Assembly (NCBI GenBank): GCA_005877855.1
Contig: VBOF01000161.1
Span: 1 to 11,635, forward strand
From: Nitrospirota bacterium
Lineage (GTDB): Bacteria; Nitrospirota; Nitrospiria; Nitrospirales; NS-4
Length of the DNA stretch: 11,635 bases
Reading direction: 5' to 3'
In this document: piece by piece, positions 8,172 through 11,635 of the stretch
How the letters are laid out: the number at the start of each line of letters is the position of its first letter
Numbering within the stretch: position 1 is the first letter of the stretch
Program-made: the position numbers and the translations under genes
Notes under the pieces: model-generated
The model's database searches: none
Seen by the model: only the letters and a program-made list of their open reading frames with translations
What the model was told of the DNA's origin: nothing

Positions 8172-8248
8172 TGGTGCGCCCGGCAGGACTTGAACCTGCG
8201 ACCTGCGGGTTCGAAGCCCGACGCTCTATCCAACTGAGCTACGGGCGC
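8172..8248 (-). tRNA. tRNA-Arg (anticodon TCG)
   Basis: 77 nt including an encoded CCA end, and it folds as a full cloverleaf: acceptor GCGCCCG/CGGGCGC, D stem GCTC/GAGC, anticodon stem TCGGG/CCCGC with loop CTTCGAA, five-base variable loop AGGTC, T stem GCAGG/CCTGC with loop TTCAAGT, discriminator A, then CCA. The anticodon TCG (8214-8212) reads the arginine codon CGA. One oddity is that the outermost anticodon-stem pair (27-43) is a U·C mismatch. It is transcribed away from the hemD-like gene from the promoter at 8260-8288. No attachment-site copy of its 3' end was found in the window. Confidence 0.97.
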
Positions 8249-8259
8249 ACGGGGCTCGT

Positions 8260-8288
8260 AGCGTAGTCGCATCCGTGGACGCTGTCAA
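8260..8288 (-). promoter_or_regulatory. sigma70-type promoter of tRNA-Arg
   Basis: On the minus strand: -35 box TTGACA (8288-8283, perfect consensus), 17-nt spacer, -10 box TACGCT (8265-8260, TAnnnT pattern). The mature tRNA starts 11 nt after the -10 box, leaving a short 5' leader for RNase P. The -35 box sits only 21 bp from the start codon of the divergent hemD-like gene. Confidence 0.75.
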
Positions 8289-8309
8289 TCGATGGCGGAG
8301 TGATCGTCC

Positions 8310-9176
8310 ATGACGGTCGAGGGTGCACGGGTCGGGTTCGCAGGCCTGCGTGTGGCCGCCTTCGAAAGCCGGCTGGCCGAGCAGATGAGACAGCTCATCG
8401 AGCGGTACGGCGGTCGCCCGCTGGTCGCGCCGTCCATGCGTGAGGTGCCGCTGGAGGAGAACGCCGACGCGCTGCGGTTCGGCGAGCGCCTGCTTGCGGG
8501 CGAGTTCGAGATGGTACTCCTCCTCACCGGGGTGGGCACTCGCTTCATGTTGAAGGTCCTGGATTCCCGCTGGCCACGGGAGCAGACGCTGGCCGCGCTC
8601 GGGAAAACCATCCTGGTCGCGCGCGGGCCGAAGCCGATCGCAGTGCTCCGCGAGCAGGGGATGCAGCCCACTATCGCTGTTCCGGAGCCGAATACCTGGA
8701 GGGATCTGGTCAAGGCGCTGGATGACCAGGGCCGGCCGCTGAAAGGGATGAGCGTGGCCGTGCAGGAGTACGGAGTGTCGAACGTCGAGTTGCTCAAAGC
8801 CCTCGAGGAGCGCGGGGCAATCATCACGCGTGTCCCGGTGTACCAGTGGAGGCTGCCCGAAGACACGGGCCCGCTCACCGAGGCGGTACGCGCGATCCTG
8901 CGCGGGGAGGTGGACGTGGTCCTGTTCACCAACGCGGTGCAGGTGGAGCACGTCATGCAGATGGCCGAGCGGGTGGGCGGCGCCGATCGGCTGCGTCAGG
9001 CGCTGGAGAAGGTGGTGGTCTCGGCTGTCGGTCCCATCGTGGCCGAGCGCTTGCGCGCCTACCAGCTGCCGGTGGATTGCGAGCCTTCCCATCCCAAGAT
9101 GGGCATCCATGTGAAAGAGACCAGCGAGCGAGCCGCGGAGATCCTTCTCCGGAAACGCGCCACCTCTCGACACTGA
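8310..9176 (+). CDS. uroporphyrinogen-III synthase (HemD) family protein
   Basis: 288 residues with the two-lobed HemD fold signatures. First lobe: VGFAGLRV near the N-terminus and LLLTGVGTRF (70-79). Hinge and second lobe: ARGPKPIAVLREQG (104-117), VAVQEYGVSNVELLKALEERGA (149-170), VPVYQW (175-180), VDVVLFTNAVQVEHVM (201-216) and VSAVGPIVAERLRAYQLPV (237-255). Classic HemD closes the ring of hydroxymethylbilane with D-ring inversion to give uroporphyrinogen III, the precursor of heme, siroheme and cobalamin. Here no other tetrapyrrole gene is nearby. The motifs (LTGVG and FTNAVQ in place of FTS-type, QEYG in place of the usual RG-type motif) resemble the HemD-like branch that elsewhere is fused to regulatory DNA-binding domains, though no such domain is present here. 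The start is fixed by an in-frame TGA at 8301; GGAG lies 9 nt upstream of the ATG. Family call is firm; the enzymatic role is less certain. Confidence 0.87.
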   Translation: MTVEGARVGFAGLRVAAFESRLAEQMRQLIERYGGRPLVAPSMREVPLEENADALRFGERLLAGEFEMVLLLTGVGTRFMLKVLDSRWPREQTLAALGKTILVARGPKPIAVLREQGMQPTIAVPEPNTWRDLVKALDDQGRPLKGMSVAVQEYGVSNVELLKALEERGAIITRVPVYQWRLPEDTGPLTEAVRAILRGEVDVVLFTNAVQVEHVMQMAERVGGADRLRQALEKVVVSAVGPIVAERLRAYQLPVDCEPSHPKMGIHVKETSERAAEILLRKRATSRH

Positions 9177-9351
9177 TCAAGGGGCCAACTTCTTTTCTTT
9201 ATCTTTTCAACGCAGTACAAGCAGTAAAGAGAGATCTCCCTTCCTAAGCTGCCAGTTCACTACAACTCTTCTCCTTGACGACGAAGTGTAACTTTTCAGC
9301 TTCTGCGGTGTCACACAGAGAGATAAGGAAGGACAAGGAGGGCAGCCTGTA

Positions 9352-9399
9352 ATGTTCTCAAATCACACAGGAGGGGCAAGATGTCTAAGACGACAATGA
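9352..9399 (+). other. possible 15-codon leader ORF overlapping the Spy-like gene start
   Basis: ATG at 9352 is preceded by AAGGAGGG (9335-9342) with a 9-nt spacer. It opens a 15-codon frame (MFSNHTGGARCLRRQ) ending in TGA at 9397-9399, 19 bases into the next gene and in another frame. The good ribosome-binding site is the only support; it may be chance in a purine-rich leader. Confidence 0.2.
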
Positions 9400-10031
9400 C
9401 AATAAGCTCTCAATTTTCGCTCATCCTCGCTCTCGGTGCCTTGCTGACATGGGTTGTCTGCGTCCCCACCGAGGTCCGGGCCGACGATCCAAGCCAGAGG
9501 ATGATGCGGAGTGGACAGCCCGGACACCACGGTAGGGCCATGCCCGACTTTGTCGGCCACTCCCTCCACCGGTTGCTCCGGCATCAAAAGGACCTGGGCT
9601 TGTCACAGGACCAACGCGCCAAGATCAAGGCCATCACGACTGACTATACGAAGACTCGCATCCGGGAAGAAGCTGATTTGAAACTGGCTGAGGTGGATGT
9701 CCGGACGCTCGTCCACGACGAGAAGGCCGACCTAGCTGCGATCGAAACGGCCATGAAGAAATCCGAGAGCACCCATACGGCCCTGCGTCTAGACGGGGTG
9801 AAGGCTCTGCGTGCGGCGGCCGTCGTCCTGACGCCGGAGCAGCGCGGGAAATGGCGCGCTATCAGAATGGAGAGGCACGGCAGTGGAGGGCACGCAGAAG
9901 GCCCACGGTCGAGAGCGTATAGTGATGAGCCCATGGCTAGTCCTCATGAAGACGCACAGCCGGACGAGGATAGCGATGAGCCAGATCAGATCATGGCAAT
10001 TCTCCACGATCTTCCCGATCGAGAAGGCTAA
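9381..10031 (+). CDS. secreted Spy/CpxP-like (LTXXQ motif) periplasmic protein
   Basis: 216 residues. An N-terminal signal peptide (hydrophobic stretch about 11-29) has a likely cleavage after Ala34 (VRA/DD). The mature part begins with a His-rich segment (His49, 50, 60, 63, 67) and then shows the two short motifs of the Spy/CpxP family, LSQDQ (74-78) and LTPEQ (150-154), separated by charged helices. Spy and CpxP are periplasmic dimers that chaperone proteins or sense envelope and metal stress. The C-terminus (about 170-206) is a Ser/Asp/Glu/Pro-rich, probably disordered tail not usual in E. coli Spy. A perfect AGGAGG (9369-9374) lies 6 nt before the ATG, so high expression is plausible. The nearby efflux genes fit an envelope or metal stress theme. 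No promoter could be assigned with confidence in the 204-bp leader. Confidence 0.82.
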   Translation: MSKTTMTISSQFSLILALGALLTWVVCVPTEVRADDPSQRMMRSGQPGHHGRAMPDFVGHSLHRLLRHQKDLGLSQDQRAKIKAITTDYTKTRIREEADLKLAEVDVRTLVHDEKADLAAIETAMKKSESTHTALRLDGVKALRAAAVVLTPEQRGKWRAIRMERHGSGGHAEGPRSRAYSDEPMASPHEDAQPDEDSDEPDQIMAILHDLPDREG

Positions 10032-10059
10032 TAGTCGAGACCGACATGAGCGTGTACAC

Positions 10060-10086
10060 AGGGGGTGGCATTCTTTGCCGCCCTCT
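10060..10086 (+). other. strong RNA hairpin after the Spy-like gene; possible terminator or leader structure
   Basis: Bases 10060-10069 (AGGGGGTGGC) pair with 10077-10086 (GCCGCCCTCT) as a 10-bp stem with two G·U pairs and the loop ATTCTTT. Only CTGTTT follows rather than a real U-run, so it is a poor intrinsic terminator. It may instead attenuate read-through, stabilise the upstream mRNA 3' end or affect the small ORF behind it. Confidence 0.4.
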
Positions 10087-10112
10087 GACTCTGTTTGGGG
10101 GAGGTCTCGCCT

Positions 10113-10268
10113 GTGCTGCTTGACATCATCTTGGATGCGGTGCTGGTCGTCGTCGGATCGTTGATCGCTCTCCTGCTCCTGTTCGTGGCTCTCCCCGGAC
10201 TTGTGCTGTATATCTTTCGCCGGGGGCGTGTCAGCCGGAACCACGAGGATGCGCCCCGTTCTCCCTGA
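10113..10268 (+). CDS. small single-span membrane protein, 51 residues (GTG start)
   Basis: Starts with GTG at 10113, eight nt after the Shine-Dalgarno GGGGGAGG (10097-10104), and ends at TGA 10266-10268. Residues 1-35 are almost entirely hydrophobic (LVVVGSLIALLLLFVALPGL in the core) with only Asp4 and Asp8. A basic stretch RRGR (36-39) and a polar tail follow, so by the positive-inside rule the C-terminus should be cytoplasmic. I do not recognise a family. It lies between the Spy-like gene and the tetR promoter on the same strand, so it could be a small partner of the envelope protein or the efflux system, but nothing in the sequence proves this. The long competing open frames on the other strand lack comparable start signals. 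A TTG at 10095 is a weaker alternative start. Confidence 0.55.
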   Translation: MLLDIILDAVLVVVGSLIALLLLFVALPGLVLYIFRRGRVSRNHEDAPRSP

Positions 10269-10290
10269 CCTGCCCCTTTTAAAGCGACGC

Positions 10291-10319
10291 TGGACAGCGG
10301 GGGCGCCCTTTGGTATGAT
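10291..10319 (+). promoter_or_regulatory. sigma70-type promoter of tetR-efflux operon
   Basis: -35 box TGGACA (10291-10296, 5 of 6 consensus), exact 17-nt spacer, -10 box TATGAT (10314-10319, 5 of 6 consensus). The expected start of transcription is near 10325-10327, giving a 5' leader of only about 14 nt before the tetR ATG at 10340. The operator at 10319-10340 begins at the last base of the -10 box. Confidence 0.75.
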
Positions 10320-10340
10320 GTGAGTGAGCACTTACTCACA
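10319..10340. promoter_or_regulatory. probable TetR operator (near-palindrome)
   Basis: A 22-bp near-perfect inverted repeat with half-sites TGTGAGT (10319-10325) and ACTCACA (10334-10340); 18 of 22 positions are symmetric. It begins at the last base of the -10 box and runs to the A of the tetR start codon, so a bound repressor would block polymerase at the start site. Size and symmetry are normal for TetR-family operators. That the adjacent TetR protein binds it is inferred from position. Confidence 0.7.
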
Positions 10341-10969
10341 TGGCCAACGCGGTCGTCAAATCGAACCAAACACCGAGGAACCACAGGTCCTCCGGTCCGG
10401 AGCGGCAGGCCAGCATCATCGCAGCCGCGGCCTCTTTGTTCGCCCAGAAGGGCTTCAACGGCACCACGACTCGGGAGATCGCGAAGACCGCCGGCATTAG
10501 CGAGGCGCTGCTCTTCAAGTACTTCCCGACCAAGCGAGCGCTGTACGCCGCGATCATTGCCGCGAAGAGCCAGCTCTCCCAGCTCATGGCGTCCATCGAG
10601 GAGGCGGCCGACAAGCGGGACGACGTGCGGGTCTTCACGTTGATCGCCGGCTTCCGCATTCACCGGGGCGCCGATCCATCGTTACTCCGCCTGCTGCTCT
10701 TCAGCGCGCTCGAAGGGCACGAGCTCTCGGACATGTTCTTCCGCAACCGACACCGCGTGTTTTATGAATTCCTGGCCGGCTACATCGCCCGGCGCACCCG
10801 GGAGGGGAAGTTCCGAAAAGTAGACCCGCTGCTGGCCGCGCAGTCTTTCGTCGGGATGATCGTGTATCACCGGCTGCTGCACGAGATCTTCAAGGTTCCG
10901 CCGCACTGCTCGCCGGAAGAGGCCGTCGCCGGCTATGTGGACGTCTTCCTCGAAGGCCTGCGGAAATGA
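10340..10969 (+). CDS. TetR/AcrR-family transcriptional regulator
   Basis: 209 residues. N-terminal TetR DNA-binding domain at about 23-68: helix 1 IIAAAASLFAQKGFNGTT, then the helix-turn-helix with REIAKTAGISEALLFKYFPTK as its core (45-65). The C-terminal all-helical region (about 75-209) is the ligand-binding and dimerisation part, with no recognised ligand signature. It is likely a local repressor: an operator-like palindrome covers its own start site, and its stop overlaps the ATG of an RND efflux adaptor (ATGA, 10966-10969), so both are on one mRNA. The ATG at 10340 is the first possible start after an in-frame TGA at 10325; there is no proper Shine-Dalgarno, so translation may rely on the very short leader. 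The inducer is unknown, probably a substrate of the pump. Confidence 0.93.
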   Translation: MANAVVKSNQTPRNHRSSGPERQASIIAAAASLFAQKGFNGTTTREIAKTAGISEALLFKYFPTKRALYAAIIAAKSQLSQLMASIEEAADKRDDVRVFTLIAGFRIHRGADPSLLRLLLFSALEGHELSDMFFRNRHRVFYEFLAGYIARRTREGKFRKVDPLLAAQSFVGMIVYHRLLHEIFKVPPHCSPEEAVAGYVDVFLEGLRK

Positions 10970-11635
10970 GCCGCTTCCAGCGCCATCCCTTCCTCACGCT
11001 CGTGGGCATCCTCCTCCTGACGCTGGTCGCGCTCGTGGCCTTTCGCCTCGTCAGCAGCGGGGCTAAGAAAGATCCGCGGAAAGAGCGCATAATCAGTGTC
11101 GGCACGATCGTTCCGGTCCGGAAGAATCTCGACGTGCGCCTGGTATACACAGCCGACATTCAGCCCTACCAGCAAGTCAACATCTTCTCGCGGGTGGACG
11201 GCTACATCGCCAAGATCTATGTGGACAAGGGCGATTTCGTCAAGGCGGACCAGTTGCTCGTGGAAGTGGATCATACCGATTACGTGCACGCCGTGAACCG
11301 CGCCAAGGCCAACCTGGAGGCCGCGCGCGCGAATGTCGTGAGCCAGGAGGCGACGATCCGCAACGCGAAGCTGACTCTGGACCGGATGAAGGCGCTTATC
11401 AAGGACCAATACGTCTCGCAACAGGATCTGGATAACGCCCAGGCGGGCTATGACGTGGCGGTCGCGCAGATCGAGTCCTTGCGGGCACAGGTGCATCAGA
11501 TGGAGGTGGCCCTCCAGCAGGCCGAGACGAATCTCACATACTCATACATTAGGGCGCCATTCGCGGGGTCCATCTCTGTTCGGAATCTGGACGCCGGCGC
11601 TTTTGTCTCGGGCTCGACAGGTAGCACCTCCACGT
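10966..11635 (+). CDS. RND efflux periplasmic adaptor (HlyD/AcrA family), 3' end outside window (partial)
   Basis: 223 residues are visible from the ATG at 10966. Residues 9-29 form an N-terminal membrane anchor (LTLVGILLLTLVALVAF) without a lipobox Cys. About 58-102 give the first half of the lipoyl-like/barrel-sandwich region (YTADIQPYQQVNIFSRVDGY, VDKGDFVKADQLLVEVD). About 105-190 give the Ala/Gln-rich helical hairpin (with YVSQQDLDNA in its middle). The second barrel-sandwich half is announced by YIRAPFAGSISVRNLDAGAFV (about 194-214). Such adaptors join an inner-membrane RND pump to an outer-membrane channel. The permease gene is expected just beyond the right edge. Translation is probably coupled to tetR by the ATGA overlap. 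The substrate cannot be read from the visible part. Confidence 0.93.
   Translation, partial: MSRFQRHPFLTLVGILLLTLVALVAFRLVSSGAKKDPRKERIISVGTIVPVRKNLDVRLVYTADIQPYQQVNIFSRVDGYIAKIYVDKGDFVKADQLLVEVDHTDYVHAVNRAKANLEAARANVVSQEATIRNAKLTLDRMKALIKDQYVSQQDLDNAQAGYDVAVAQIESLRAQVHQMEVALQQAETNLTYSYIRAPFAGSISVRNLDAGAFVSGSTGSTST

Noticed and set aside
8226..9173. 315-codon minus-strand frame opposite the hemD-like gene
   Set aside because: Shadow of a GC-rich gene; it overlaps the tRNA, has no family features, and the plus-strand frame has clear HemD motifs.
9273..9300. TTGACG as a -35 box for the Spy-like gene
   Set aside because: No acceptable -10 box lies 16-18 nt downstream.
9789..10663. Overlapping minus-strand frames of 180 and 211 codons
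   Set aside because: They are antisense to the Spy-like gene, the small membrane ORF and tetR, all of which have better start signals and recognisable features.

Overview
The window looks like a chromosomal segment of a GC-rich Gram-negative bacterium. The Gram-negative call rests on a periplasmic Spy/CpxP-like protein and an RND-type periplasmic adaptor. A Nitrospirota-type genome fits the mix of very long soluble hybrid kinases, a free-standing HemD-like protein and a TetR/adaptor pair, but that placement is a guess from protein flavour. No transposase, integrase, phage gene, CRISPR array or rRNA is visible.

Left two thirds (7574 down to the left edge, minus strand): a tightly packed signalling operon of four genes. 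First is a 1654-residue soluble hybrid histidine kinase made of about 15 chained HAMP modules, a GAF domain, a coiled coil, a kinase core and three receivers. After 12 nt comes a REC-coiled coil-histidine kinase. By ATGA overlaps this is followed by a single-domain Rcp1/CheY-like receiver and then a REC-PAS-histidine kinase that runs off the window. Together they hold three kinase modules and six receivers, all apparently cytoplasmic. No DNA-binding, GGDEF or other output domain and no Hpt domain is visible, so the final target lies elsewhere or further left.

Middle (7575 to 8310): about 600 bp without a convincing gene, holding an AT-rich patch and several small stem-loops. Then comes tRNA-Arg(TCG) on the minus strand with a clear sigma70-type promoter. 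That promoter lies in the short divergent gap before the next gene.

Right third (plus strand): a free-standing uroporphyrinogen-III synthase (HemD) family protein; a secreted Spy/CpxP-like protein with a His-rich front and an acidic tail; a probable 51-residue single-span membrane protein starting with GTG; and a TetR-family regulator overlapping (ATGA) the start of an RND efflux periplasmic adaptor that is cut by the window end. The tetR gene has a textbook promoter (TGGACA, 17 nt, TATGAT). A near-palindromic operator between the -10 box and the start codon predicts autorepression and repression of the efflux genes behind it.
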